64,000 bases of DNA from an uncultured Bacteriovorax sp. (GCA_946480715.1 CAMLKK010000012.1:15419-79418); one strand, 5' to 3'; shown: positions 25,315 through 33,541, numbered from the stretch's first letter. Numbers and translations: made by a program. The notes: generated by a model not told the origin, from the letters alone.

Positions 25315-26292
25315 TTAACGAACACAGAAATAAAGGTATTCGTCAGCGTTTACTTCCCATTTTTCACGAACCGGAGATGGGTTTCTTAAACGAGCGGCGA
25401 ATACTTTTCCATCGGCCATGGCCCATGTTTCTTCATTCATTCCAACTCCGCCAGACCAATCACCATAGCTGTTGATGATTTCGATTTCTGAAAGTACAGG
25501 CAGACGAGCATCTAGAGTTTTACATGCTTCTTCTGCTATTTCCGGAGCGCCAACACGATCAACTGAACCATTGAGTGCACCTACAAGTTCAATTGTTTTA
25601 TTCCCAACTTTTAATTTTGAAGGAAAACGAGTTCTTTGAAATTGCGTGAAAATTTCGCTCGCAATTGTACTCATAACGTATTCAGGTTTCCCAGTAGCAA
25701 TATAGTTCTCACTCATTCCGTTACGTCCAATGAGGTGTAAAGTTACTTGAATATCACCTGCACAATTTGGAGCTAGAGCATAAGTTCCGTAAGCGATGTA
25801 ATCTAATTTATCGAGGATGTTTTGATCAAGCCATCCATCACGTTGACCATTTCTTGCAGCAGTCACGATTGAAACGATGTCGTTTACGTGTGTGAAGCTG
25901 ATTTTTTGTTCTCTTGGTTTTAGATTGCGATAATAAGAACTCATGTATGACTTAAGAGTTGATTCGAGAGTCACATCTAAATATTGGTGACGAACTGCTA
26001 GTGCTTGGTTGTGATCGTACATGTTGCTGAAGTTAACCAGTAGATCGAGAGCTTCTCTTCCTCTTGCTCCAGCTTCGATAAGTTGTCTCGCGCTTCCTAC
26101 CATCGAATTCATATATTCGTTGCGAGTCTGTCCGTAAGCGTCTTTATATTTACAAAGATCTGCACCACGAACAAACGGAATTGTAGGCCAGATATCAATG
26201 CGACCGTCTTCTGGAAGAGGGATATCATAAGCAGATGCGAAAGCTGAAAATGAAAGGGTTAGAGATAGAGCTAAAAATTTTAGTTTATTCAT
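25315..26292 (-). CDS. Secreted protein, unknown
   Basis: This 325-residue protein has a signal peptide (MNKLKFLALSLTLSFSAFASA) and AGAGG ahead of the ATG. A helical N-terminal part (NEYMNSMVGSARQLIEAGAR) is followed by a region with YIAYGTYALAPNCAGDIQVT, a strand-rich segment FPSKLKVGNKTIELVGAL, and two further cysteines (AEEACKTL and LYFCVR). The four mature cysteines could form disulphides. I do not recognise the family. It is probably transcribed alone. Confidence 0.58.
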   Translation of the reverse strand: MNKLKFLALSLTLSFSAFASAYDIPLPEDGRIDIWPTIPFVRGADLCKYKDAYGQTRNEYMNSMVGSARQLIEAGARGREALDLLVNFSNMYDHNQALAVRHQYLDVTLESTLKSYMSSYYRNLKPREQKISFTHVNDIVSIVTAARNGQRDGWLDQNILDKLDYIAYGTYALAPNCAGDIQVTLHLIGRNGMSENYIATGKPEYVMSTIASEIFTQFQRTRFPSKLKVGNKTIELVGALNGSVDRVGAPEIAEEACKTLDARLPVLSEIEIINSYGDWSGGVGMNEETWAMADGKVFAARLRNPSPVREKWEVNADEYLYFCVR

Positions 26293-26360
26293 GGAGACCT
26301 CTGGTATTCAAATAATGGGGCACCTTAGCACCGTTAGAGCGAGAGTTGAAAGATGAACAG

Positions 26361-26380
26361 AGGACTCCATGAAAAAATTT
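26361..26380 (+). repeat. Direct repeat copy A (start-codon-like 20-mer)
   Basis: AGGACTCCATGAAAAAATTT occurs here and, with one mismatch, at 26982-27001, in the same orientation. Copy B is the ribosome site and first codons of the gene at 26990. Copy A reads as a second gene start (ATGAAAAAATTT) that meets a stop after 12 codons, and overlaps the stop codon of the leftward gene at 26380. It looks like a remnant of a duplicated 5' end. Confidence 0.45.
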
Positions 26381-26862
26381 CAGTCTAAAACCTTTATCTT
26401 AGATTGAAAATTTGTTGAAGCCGGACAATCAAAATCCTCGCATTCAACTTCTTTCAAATCCATGATGGCCTCTTGAGCATCAATTACCAACGTCTTAGCA
26501 ACAGGCATCCCGTTTGGCGAGTCTAAACCTTCAATTTTAACTTCGTAAATGCCACCGCTTTTTCTCTTAGCGCTTTTAAAAGAATAAATGGGGCCTAGAT
26601 TGAAAGTTGCATCCGTGCTGAACATTTCCCCTTTAGCATAAAGAGTAAAATAAAGCTCCTGCGTTGGAGAGACATCAGTGGATCCACCAAGATCCTTTAC
26701 TAAAATATTTACTTGCAGTCCTGGTTTCTCAACTAACTTCACGAGATCAACAACTCGTGCTGCGTGCACCATCGCTTTTTTATCTACGAGACTTCTCACC
26801 TCTCGCATTTCACTAGCTTCAATTGCGGCGGACATTAACATTAGGGCCATTAATATTTTCAT
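26380..26862 (-). CDS. Secreted protein, unknown
   Basis: The start at 26862 is chosen because AGGAGA precedes it and a signal peptide follows (MKILMALMLMSAAIEA); the frame runs open upstream to 27087 but that region looks non-coding. The 160-residue protein is predicted periplasmic and beta-rich, with VNILVKDLGGSTDVSPTQEL, LYFTLYAKGEMFSTDATFNL and GGIYEVKIEGLD, somewhat like an immunoglobulin-type fold. Two cysteines close together (VECEDFDCPAS) may pair or bind metal. It lies between two copies of a 20-bp direct repeat. The family is not recognised. Confidence 0.55.
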   Translation of the reverse strand: MKILMALMLMSAAIEASEMREVRSLVDKKAMVHAARVVDLVKLVEKPGLQVNILVKDLGGSTDVSPTQELYFTLYAKGEMFSTDATFNLGPIYSFKSAKRKSGGIYEVKIEGLDSPNGMPVAKTLVIDAQEAIMDLKEVECEDFDCPASTNFQSKIKVLD

Positions 26863-26954
26863 AAGTGTCTCCTGTTGGTTTTGGAAACTAAAACGAGAGC
26901 GATGACTTTGAACATCTTCGCTGCGTAATGATCTCCCCACTGGAAATTGATACA

Positions 26955-26978
26955 GAAACAGCAGTGAGAAACAGCAGT
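26955..26978 (+). repeat. Tandem 11-bp repeat upstream of a secreted-protein gene
   Basis: GAAACAGCAGT occurs at 26955-26965 and 26968-26978, 13 bases apart, just upstream of the ribosome site of the gene at 26990. It might bind a regulator, but two copies are little evidence. Confidence 0.3.
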
Positions 26979-26981
26979 CGG

Positions 26982-27001
26982 AGGACTCTATGAAAAAATT
27001 T
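26982..27001 (+). repeat. Direct repeat copy B
   Basis: AGGACTCTATGAAAAAATTT, matching copy A at 26361-26380 in 19 of 20 positions. Here it is functional: it supplies the ribosome site (GGAGGA) and the first codons of the gene at 26990. Confidence 0.45.
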
Positions 27002-27400
27002 TTGGCCTTACTTTTATTTATTTCTTTTTCAGCTTTTGCAGATTCTTCTGCTGTCTGGACTTGCACTGGAAAAAATATTGTTCTCAAAAGTGTAACGCCT
27101 TACATGGGTGAAGAGAGAAAATGGACTCAAACATTGTTCATTTTAAAAAAATTAGATGTGCCAGAAAATGACAGTGCACACACTGCATTTTTTCTTAATG
27201 TAGAACATGATGTTGGAAAATACGGAACAATTCATATGCATGGAAAAAATGAAGTGGGTGGTGAATTTTATATTGTCCTAAATCCATTGGAAGATGTTGG
27301 TGATGGCACAATCATTCGCTATCGTACGTCTGGAACACTTGAATACGTTCAAGGTCCTACGCTCACTGGTAAAGAAAAAGTTAAATGCACATTAGAATGA
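26990..27400 (+). CDS. Small secreted protein, unknown
   Basis: This 136-residue protein has a signal peptide (MKKFLALLLFISFSAFA), a GGAGGA ribosome site, and two cysteines at the ends of the mature domain (VWTCTGK and KVKCTLE) that probably form a disulphide. The body is beta-rich and includes a His-containing stretch YGTIHMHGKNEVGG. It may be a small periplasmic beta-sandwich. No family is recognised. Confidence 0.58.
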   Translation: MKKFLALLLFISFSAFADSSAVWTCTGKNIVLKSVTPYMGEERKWTQTLFILKKLDVPENDSAHTAFFLNVEHDVGKYGTIHMHGKNEVGGEFYIVLNPLEDVGDGTIIRYRTSGTLEYVQGPTLTGKEKVKCTLE

Positions 27401-27404
27401 TTTT

Positions 27405-28262
27405 CTAGCGGATGGATTGCAAAGCATTCTTCAAAGTCTGAGCATCTTTGTGAACCCATCCGCCATGACCTGGTAAAATCCATTCAAATTGAAAACTCGT
27501 GAGTTTGTGAAGCGACTTCACTTGTTCTTCCCACGAATACCAATTCACACTTTTTGAAGCATAAATTGAATCTGCTTCATGATCATAAAAGAGATGATCC
27601 CCCGTGAAGAGATACTTGTCTTTATAAAGCAGAACCATGTGTCCGGGAGTATGTCCAGGAGTCGTAATTATTTTTACGTGATTGAGAAGTAGAAGATCGT
27701 CTTCACTATGCAAGATGATTTCACAATGCTCAGTTCGCGAATCGACATCGAGCGAGTGAATAATTCTTTGGCAGTGAAAATGTTCAGCAAATTTCTGATG
27801 ATCAGCGATATCATCTTTATGAGTAAGAAACATATACTTAATTCCGCCCATTGCTTCTAATTTTTTAACCAGATGATGATTAAATCTCGGTGAATCAATC
27901 AGAATATTTCCTTCCGGGTGTTTTATAAAATAACTAGTGGCCCCGAAAGATTCCTCCGCTGTGTATCCACAAAAATATATGTCATCTACGATGAGTCGTG
28001 GAAGTTCATTAGGTGCCGACTGAAATTCGACTGGAGCATTTGTTACGCCAATGGAATTGGTAGGACACGAGAGAATGGCTTCTTTCACCTGAATCCACTC
28101 TGCAAGTGAATCAGGCTGACGAACATTATAGGATTTTGAATTTGCATCTTCTTTGAAAATTTGAGGCGCGATGTGAAAACATGTCCCGCAATCGATACAA
28201 GTTTGATCGACAAATAATGGACCTGATGAGCAATTTTGATTTTTGAGTTCTTGTTTTGCCAT
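27405..28262 (-). CDS. Ferredoxin-domain metallo-beta-lactamase-fold hydrolase
   Basis: I start at 28262 (MAKQELKNQNC) because GGAG sits 7 bases upstream; a GTG at 28289 is less likely. The 285-residue protein has an N-terminal ferredoxin-like domain (about 10-70) with CIDCGTCFHIAPQ and a later CPTNSIG, three-to-four cysteines for one iron-sulphur cluster. An MBL-fold domain follows (about 85-285), with TTPGHTPGHM, FTGDHLF and LPGHGGW. The first metal motif is FLTHKDDIADH, a variant of the usual HxHxDH that I believe is characteristic of this fusion subfamily (also in plants). The fusion suggests a redox-linked hydrolase or sulphur-related reaction. The substrate is unknown. Confidence 0.82.
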   Translation of the reverse strand: MAKQELKNQNCSSGPLFVDQTCIDCGTCFHIAPQIFKEDANSKSYNVRQPDSLAEWIQVKEAILSCPTNSIGVTNAPVEFQSAPNELPRLIVDDIYFCGYTAEESFGATSYFIKHPEGNILIDSPRFNHHLVKKLEAMGGIKYMFLTHKDDIADHQKFAEHFHCQRIIHSLDVDSRTEHCEIILHSEDDLLLLNHVKIITTPGHTPGHMVLLYKDKYLFTGDHLFYDHEADSIYASKSVNWYSWEEQVKSLHKLTSFQFEWILPGHGGWVHKDAQTLKNALQSIR

Positions 28263-28285
28263 GAATTTCTCCGCGACGAGTATTG

Positions 28286-28879
28286 TCACCCTATATTCTG
28301 AGCAATGTTCATGCCTCGATCTGTAGATTCTTCTGCACGTAATGATAATGAATGAAGTTGCTTAATAGTCGGAAATGCTCCCCCTTTTACCATTTCATGA
28401 ATGAGTAAACAATTCACATTAAATTGTCCGAAAGATGTTCCTTTGTAAGGTGAGATTACATCAATTACGTTATGATAATTTTTAAATCGCACGAGTGGAA
28501 TGATGGCCCTTCTATCTTCGTCTTCTTCACAGAGATCTCTTAATAATTCTTTCACACGATCTTGAAAGACGAGAAGCTCTCTGCTTTGCTGAACTCCAAT
28601 CCACAACAACCTCGCTTGAAATTGATCAGGATAGGCCCATACTCCATTGAGTTTTAGATTTATTTCATGATTTTCATTTTTTAAAACTTCGAGACGTTGC
28701 ACGGCGATTTCTAATTTTTCTCGTCCAAAATCTTTTAGGCCAACAATCGGAATATGAAGCGAAGTGAGATCCATCCATCGGTGCTCCCACTGTTTTTTAT
28801 TCAGTCCTACTCTGAGTTTTAAAAAATCTTTTTTACTTAAATTAAAATGATTATCTGTTAGAGATAAATAAGCTCTCAT
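28286..28879 (-). CDS. Degenerate 2H-phosphoesterase (ThpR/LigT-like)
   Basis: The 197-residue protein aligns by eye with RNA 2',3'-cyclic phosphodiesterase ThpR: MDLTSLHIPIVGL occupies the first HxT motif, ARLLWIGVQQ matches the central strand, and NVNCLLIHEMVKGGAFPTIK matches the C-terminal strands. The first motif is HIP rather than HxT, and the second motif region reads RRAIIPLVRFKN with no histidine, so catalysis by the two-histidine mechanism seems lost. It may bind nucleotides or RNA without cleaving. It lies 23 bases upstream of the ferredoxin-MBL gene on the same strand, so they are probably cotranscribed. Confidence 0.7.
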   Translation of the reverse strand: MRAYLSLTDNHFNLSKKDFLKLRVGLNKKQWEHRWMDLTSLHIPIVGLKDFGREKLEIAVQRLEVLKNENHEINLKLNGVWAYPDQFQARLLWIGVQQSRELLVFQDRVKELLRDLCEEDEDRRAIIPLVRFKNYHNVIDVISPYKGTSFGQFNVNCLLIHEMVKGGAFPTIKQLHSLSLRAEESTDRGMNIAQNIG

Positions 28880-29004
28880 ATATGTTTATGAAGCATGACT
28901 TGTGCCATGAAAACAACTTCATCACTTTGGTAGGTGTTTATGGTCTAGTCATTGCAACTTCATTAGTAGTGAGTTCAGGAATTAATATGTCCAGGAGGTA
29001 AGTT

Positions 29005-29520
29005 ATGTCTGATCCGAAGAAATTTGCACTCTTTGGTGGTCTTATTATGTTAGTGATGGGGATAGCGGCTTTTGTCCCAAGTCTTTACTGGCCTGCGGCC
29101 GATTTGCCCCCTCTAAATGTTGATTACAGCTACGGCTATTTTTTAGGGCAAGTTCCCATGAACATTTTTAATAAAGTGGGACTCATTGTATTAGGTCTAT
29201 TGGGTATTGCAGCGGCCAATTGGAAACATAATAGTTTACCAATGTCGATTAGATACTCGCGCTTCATTATGGTTGTCATGGCCGTGCTCACAGTTCTTGG
29301 CCTCTATGAACAAACAAACACCTTGTTTGGATACTGGCCGCTCTTTGGAGCTAATGTCATCATCTATGGTTTATTTGCACTCGTTGGTGGATACTTTGGT
29401 TTCAAGTTGACTTCCATGGTGCCACACACTTATGAAAAGGATGCACGTGATTATCGGTATGACCACTCTCATGCAAAACGCCAATTCAAAAATCCAATTC
29501 ACTTTGGCCACCACCATTAA
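29005..29520 (+). CDS. DUF4383-like four-helix membrane protein
   Basis: The 171-residue protein has an AGGAGG-type site before the ATG and four membrane helices (about 8-30, 52-74, 82-102, 110-132). The pattern FALFGGLIMLVMGIAAFVPS, then MNIFNKVGLIVLGLLGI, fits DUF4383, a family of small inner-membrane proteins of unknown function. The cytoplasmic or periplasmic tail is His-rich and ends HFGHHH, which could bind metal, but that DNA also encodes the N-terminus of the next gene in another frame. Coupled to the MipA-like gene. Confidence 0.7.
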   Translation: MSDPKKFALFGGLIMLVMGIAAFVPSLYWPAADLPPLNVDYSYGYFLGQVPMNIFNKVGLIVLGLLGIAAANWKHNSLPMSIRYSRFIMVVMAVLTVLGLYEQTNTLFGYWPLFGANVIIYGLFALVGGYFGFKLTSMVPHTYEKDARDYRYDHSHAKRQFKNPIHFGHHH

Positions 29521-30694
29521 GAATTGTAAACGAGTCCTCCTATTTGGAGGACTTCTTTTATCCATTGAAGCTTTCGCCGAAACAGTGAAGCTTTTGGAAC
29601 TTCCCTCTGGAACTGGAGGATGGCTGACATATTCTGTGGAGGCCCCTGAGAAATGCAGTTTCAAAAATGTCAAAAAAATTGATCTGCCCGATCTGAATCA
29701 AGGTGAACAAAACAATTTATTATTTGATAAGCTTAATTATTATCAACGAAAAATAAATCTTGAACTCATTCGTGAAAATATAACGGCAGAAAAAATTTCT
29801 TTTAGTCTTAAAGGCGCAAAGAATCTCAACTTTGAATTTTTCTACGAAGACTGTAAACTCACCCGAATTCTCACGCTCGATAAAAAACGCTACAACATCG
29901 ATGAAGTAGATGTTGAATACAATAACGTTCTCAAAACTCCAGTCGTTGAATCGCTCACTTTCAAGAACGCTGATAATGAGGATCTAAATCTCCTTCTCTA
30001 TCCCTGGGCCTTAAGAGGACAAATGTCTTCATACGAATTTAACTTTGGTCCGGCCATCAACATTCATTCGAACATTCGCGTGAACAATCAAATGAACTTT
30101 GAAAAAAATGATCCAGTCATTCAACCGATCCCTGCATTCTTTTTTCGATATGGACCATTTTTCTTGAATAAAAACGGAATGGGCTCACTTGTCTTCCACT
30201 GGAAAGACATTAGTATTCTCGCCATGGGGGTATCCGAAGGTGAACCTTATGAAGCTCCCGGACTAAAAGATCGCGACACGGGAATATTTATCGGAAGTAT
30301 TCTTAAGTATCACTTATTCGAATTAACTTTTTACAACGACTTTCTGGAAAACCGTGGTTACAACTTGAAAGCAACCCTCGCACCTGAATTTTATGTCGGA
30401 CTTGATTGGAAAATCACTCCTCAGCTCTCGATTCAATATTGGGATTCAAAATATGTTAATTATTATTTTGGAGTGACTCCCACTGAAGCCGCCAGTAGTA
30501 CTTTTTCCGCTTATAAAACTGATGAAACCATCAACTATGCAGCGATGGTTGAAGTCATTCATTATGTCGACAAATGGACTTTTGTTTTAAATACGGGAAT
30601 GAAATTTTATGGAAAAGAAGTCACCGATTCACCAACGGTCAATCGCGATGAAGAAATGCGATTTGTCGCTTCCGTTCTCTACAAATTTTTCTAG
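29471..30694 (+). CDS. MipA/OmpV-like outer-membrane protein
   Basis: The start is uncertain: the ATG at 29471 gives 407 residues with a long n-region before the signal segment (RVLLFGGLLLSIEAFA); TTG at 29504 or GTG at 29447 are alternatives. All lie inside the previous gene, implying coupled translation. The last 230 residues look like an outer-membrane barrel with MipA/OmpV features: YFGVTPTEA, repeated aromatic-alternating strands, and SPTVNRDEEMRFVASVLYKF at the end with a terminal Phe. About 150 N-terminal residues (a beta-rich domain with two cysteines) are additional to the family. Role unknown; MipA interacts with murein hydrolases in E. coli. Confidence 0.72.
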   Translation: MQNANSKIQFTLATTIKNCKRVLLFGGLLLSIEAFAETVKLLELPSGTGGWLTYSVEAPEKCSFKNVKKIDLPDLNQGEQNNLLFDKLNYYQRKINLELIRENITAEKISFSLKGAKNLNFEFFYEDCKLTRILTLDKKRYNIDEVDVEYNNVLKTPVVESLTFKNADNEDLNLLLYPWALRGQMSSYEFNFGPAINIHSNIRVNNQMNFEKNDPVIQPIPAFFFRYGPFFLNKNGMGSLVFHWKDISILAMGVSEGEPYEAPGLKDRDTGIFIGSILKYHLFELTFYNDFLENRGYNLKATLAPEFYVGLDWKITPQLSIQYWDSKYVNYYFGVTPTEAASSTFSAYKTDETINYAAMVEVIHYVDKWTFVLNTGMKFYGKEVTDSPTVNRDEEMRFVASVLYKFF

Positions 30695-30696
30695 GA

Positions 30697-31320
30697 TTAG
30701 TCGTCCAGGAAATTGACGACACCTGTAGAGAGATCCAAAACAGCACCATAGATTTTCAGTTTGTCTTCGCTTACTAATTTTTCAATTAAACGGCTTGAGT
30801 GCATAAGTTGATTAACTGATGCGCGCACATTCGCCTCGACAGCACGGTTTAATCTTTCTTCGTAAGTAATTTCGCGAAGCTTAGCGACTGGAAGAATGTA
30901 TGGCTTAATTCGCCCAACGATGTCGTTGATATTTTCTGTTGAAAACGATTGTGGATTTTCGATGTGATTTAAAGTTGCCGTAATCGCTCCACATTGTGTG
31001 TGTCCCATGACAAGCACAACTGAAGAACCAAAAGCGTTGGCCGCGAATTCAATGCTTCCGACAAGCGAAGGAGCAACAATATTACCCGCAACGCGGATAA
31101 CGAACATATCACCAATATCTTGATCAAAGATCAGTTCAACTGGAGCGCGTGAATCTGAACAGCAAAGGACGATCGCCTTTGGATCTTGTCCGTTTCTTGC
31201 GTAGTCTTTTAACTTCAAAAGAGAAGAATCGTTTGAATGTATAGTCGAGCCAGCTAAGAAGCGCTCGTTGCCCTCTTTAAGCTCTTTAATGATGGCATTT
31301 TGCTTTTCATTGATGGTCAT
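30697..31320 (-). CDS. Beta-class carbonic anhydrase
   Basis: I start at 31320 (MTINEKQNAII), where AAAGG lies about 8 bases upstream; an ATG at 31392 without a ribosome site would add 24 residues. The 207-residue protein has the zinc ligands and catalytic dyad of beta carbonic anhydrases: CCSDSRAP near residue 47 (Cys, Asp, Arg) and GHTQCGAI near 107 (His, Cys). It interconverts carbon dioxide and bicarbonate to supply carboxylases and manage pH. The gene is monocistronic and convergent with the MipA-like gene, 2 bases apart. Confidence 0.92.
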   Translation of the reverse strand: MTINEKQNAIIKELKEGNERFLAGSTIHSNDSSLLKLKDYARNGQDPKAIVLCCSDSRAPVELIFDQDIGDMFVIRVAGNIVAPSLVGSIEFAANAFGSSVVLVMGHTQCGAITATLNHIENPQSFSTENINDIVGRIKPYILPVAKLREITYEERLNRAVEANVRASVNQLMHSSRLIEKLVSEDKLKIYGAVLDLSTGVVNFLDD

Positions 31321-31507
31321 AGCAACACCTTTTAGACTTGATAAAAGTCCCGTAAATTCAGGATTAACAGCTGTAATTGTTTCTAAACTCATAATGCCAT
31401 CTTTATAGCATAAAGCTCAGTATTCGTACTAACACGCCGCACTTTTTATAGACCGTGCAACTTTACTCTTCTGCTTTAACACCATAGAAATGCGAGCGGA
31501 GGCCTTC

Positions 31508-31930
31508 ATGAAATCATTCATCAAAATATTTTTAATTTTATGTGCAACGAATGTTTATGTGATTTTTGCGGGGGAAACAGGTCAGACTGTACTTTATCCG
31601 CAATGGATTTATGAATCGGTAACGAAAACATTTCCTGAATTCGTGCAGCCTCTTAGTGGGATCTCTGCCGAAATTATTCTCGATCGTCTGGAGTGTACTT
31701 CAACAAATGATTACGATGGTGATCAGGCAAAAATTGATGTTCTTTGCTCGGCCCGAAATGTTGCAGGAAAAACAATCACTCGTGAAGGTCGCGATCTATT
31801 TCTTGCGCTTATTAATTCTGGATTTCACCCTGAAATTAAACCAGGTTCGGCAACCATCAAATTAAACGGACTGAGCTGTTTAGTTTTAGGTGCCGATGTT
31901 CCCGAATCATATGAGTGCTTGAGTTACTGA
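31508..31930 (+). CDS. Small secreted protein, unknown
   Basis: The start at 31508 follows GGAGG by 6 bases; the product has a signal peptide (MKSFIKIFLILCATNVYVIFA). The 140-residue protein has four cysteines in the mature part (ECTST, LCSARN, LSCLVL, YECLSY), spaced to allow two disulphides, and the segment FPEFVQPLSGISAEIILDRL. The family is not recognised. Its stop directly abuts the stop of the convergent CMD gene. Confidence 0.58.
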   Translation: MKSFIKIFLILCATNVYVIFAGETGQTVLYPQWIYESVTKTFPEFVQPLSGISAEIILDRLECTSTNDYDGDQAKIDVLCSARNVAGKTITREGRDLFLALINSGFHPEIKPGSATIKLNGLSCLVLGADVPESYECLSY

Positions 31931-32407
31931 TTATTTGAGTTCTGCTTTATGCAGTCCAAATAAAGTATCAAGCTCACCAGGCATTTTTGGTGAACTGATA
32001 TTCAGCCTATTCCAAAAATTAATCATACAAATTGTGTACGTGATGTCAGACATTTCTTTCTCGGAAAGATGTGCACTCACCTTCTTGAAAATTTCATCTG
32101 AGATACCATGGCCATTTAATTGGGTGAGCGCTTCCGTCCATTCCAATGCCGCTCTTTCTTTATCAGTAAAAAGCGGAGACTCGCGCCAGACAGAAATATG
32201 ATAGACGCGCAGTTCTCGCTCACCGTGGATCTTCGCTTCTTTTACGTGCATGTCCAGACAGAAAGCGCAGCCATTAAGTTGAGAGGCGCGGATGTCAATG
32301 AGATCCATGAGCGTTGGATTTACAGCTGCTCTGTTAAGTTGGCTGAGTTCATACAATTTCTTCTGTTGATCGGCCGAATGTTTTGAGTAATCGATTCGCA
32401 TAGACAT
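31931..32407 (-). CDS. Carboxymuconolactone-decarboxylase-family (AhpD-like) protein, ECF41 target
   Basis: I start at 32407 because AAAGGA lies about 6 bases upstream. The 158-residue protein is a CMD/AhpD-fold protein with the redox motif ASQLNGCAFCLDMHVKEA (CxxC followed by His) near residue 50, as in alkylhydroperoxidase-like proteins. It stands divergently from an ECF41-type sigma factor, the textbook partner arrangement of the ECF41 group. Its promoter (TGTCACG, 16 bases, CGTC; - strand 32469-32443) matches the reported ECF41 consensus closely. It therefore is probably the main target of that sigma factor. The physiological substrate is unknown. Confidence 0.88.
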   Translation of the reverse strand: MSMRIDYSKHSADQQKKLYELSQLNRAAVNPTLMDLIDIRASQLNGCAFCLDMHVKEAKIHGERELRVYHISVWRESPLFTDKERAALEWTEALTQLNGHGISDEIFKKVSAHLSEKEMSDITYTICMINFWNRLNISSPKMPGELDTLFGLHKAELK

Positions 32408-32442
32408 AAATGTTCCTTTGTTTTGAATGTTCATGCCACTAA

Positions 32443-32469
32443 GACGAATTCGGCTACCAAAACGTGACA
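32443..32469 (-). promoter_or_regulatory. ECF41-type promoter of the CMD gene
   Basis: On the - strand TGTCACG (32469-32463) and CGTC (32446-32443) are separated by exactly 16 bases. The reported ECF41 consensus is TGTCACA, 16 bases, CGTC. The CMD start codon lies about 36 bases downstream of the -10 element. Confidence 0.8.
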
Positions 32470-32480
32470 AAATTCCGACT

Positions 32481-32507
32481 TGTCACGTTTTCTTTGTTAA
32501 AATCGTC
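32481..32507 (+). promoter_or_regulatory. ECF41-type promoter of the sigma-factor gene
   Basis: TGTCACG (32481-32487) and CGTC (32504-32507) are separated by 16 bases, a second copy of the same promoter pointing the other way. Only 8 bases separate it from the sigma-factor ATG, so the transcript would be leaderless or nearly so, which implies positive autoregulation of an atypically initiated message. Confidence 0.75.
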
Positions 32508-32515
32508 TTAAGGAT

Positions 32516-33430
32516 ATGAAGACATATTTAAACAATTGGGAAACCTCTTTCATTACTCACAGGCCTTATTTAGTGTCATTTGCTTACCGCATGACGGGAA
32601 GTCTGGCCGAAGCTGAAGAACTTGTTCAAGAAACATTTATTTCGTGTGCTGAAGTAAACCCTGACGAGATCATCAATCACAAATCTTTCCTTACTAAAGT
32701 TTGTTCAAATAAAAGTCTGGATCATTTAAAGTCAGCCTATAAACGTCGCGAAACATATGTTGGTACTTGGCTTCCCGATGCAATCCCAGATTCATTTCAT
32801 AAATTTGAAAATACTCTTGAATTGAGTGAAAGTTTAAAAACGACATTTCTGCTTTTAATAGAAAAACTCTCTCCAGAAGAACGTGTTGTTTATATTCTCA
32901 ATGAAGTTTTCGAATATTCATTTTCTGAAATTGCAGAATTTTTAAACAAATCTATTGAAGCTCTTCGCAAGATTGCTCAGCGTGCACGAACCGCTGTCGC
33001 CTCTGAGAAAATAAAATATGATTCGTCTTCTGCCCTCGCTCAAAATCTCATTGTAGATTTTTTTGAAATTGTAAAACGTCAGGATAAAACATCGCTGATG
33101 AAACTTCTGGCAGACGATTCAGAATTCTGGTCAGATGGTGGCGGTAAAGTGACTGCCGTTAAAGTGGTGATGAAAGACATCGAACAAATCGTCCGCTTTT
33201 TTACTTCAGATGTGATCTCTGGAATCTATAACAGCGATAAACTTAAAATCGAGAGTGGATTGGTGAATTCTTTACCGGGTTTAATGATCTCCCGACAGTT
33301 GGAAAACGGTTCGTGGATTTTCGACACCATCATGAGTTTTGAAGTTAAGGACGGTAAGATCGCGAAAATATATTCGCAAAGAAATCCTGACAAATTAAAT
33401 GCGCTTATCGGTGTTTCTACAACTATCTAA
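32516..33430 (+). CDS. ECF41-type RNA polymerase sigma factor with SnoaL-like tail
   Basis: The 304-residue protein has sigma region 2 (LVSFAYRMTGSLAEAEELVQ, near residue 20), region 4 (LSPEERVVYILNEVFEYSFS, near 120) with the DNA-recognition helix around IEALRKIAQRAR, and a C-terminal domain of about 120 residues resembling SnoaL/NTF2. That fused tail is what defines the ECF41 group, which has no classical membrane anti-sigma factor; the tail controls activity. Its own promoter and the promoter of the divergent CMD gene match the ECF41 motif, so it likely activates both. The inducing signal is unknown. Confidence 0.9.
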   Translation: MKTYLNNWETSFITHRPYLVSFAYRMTGSLAEAEELVQETFISCAEVNPDEIINHKSFLTKVCSNKSLDHLKSAYKRRETYVGTWLPDAIPDSFHKFENTLELSESLKTTFLLLIEKLSPEERVVYILNEVFEYSFSEIAEFLNKSIEALRKIAQRARTAVASEKIKYDSSSALAQNLIVDFFEIVKRQDKTSLMKLLADDSEFWSDGGGKVTAVKVVMKDIEQIVRFFTSDVISGIYNSDKLKIESGLVNSLPGLMISRQLENGSWIFDTIMSFEVKDGKIAKIYSQRNPDKLNALIGVSTTI

Positions 33431-33541
33431 CAACTAATAATCATCTCCTCATTGTCTAATTTCTATCATGTTTTCTTTAAAAAAGAGGCGTAGACTTACA
33501 GTTAGAGGCCACTCTGACCTCCTTTTTATCAAGGAAATGTT

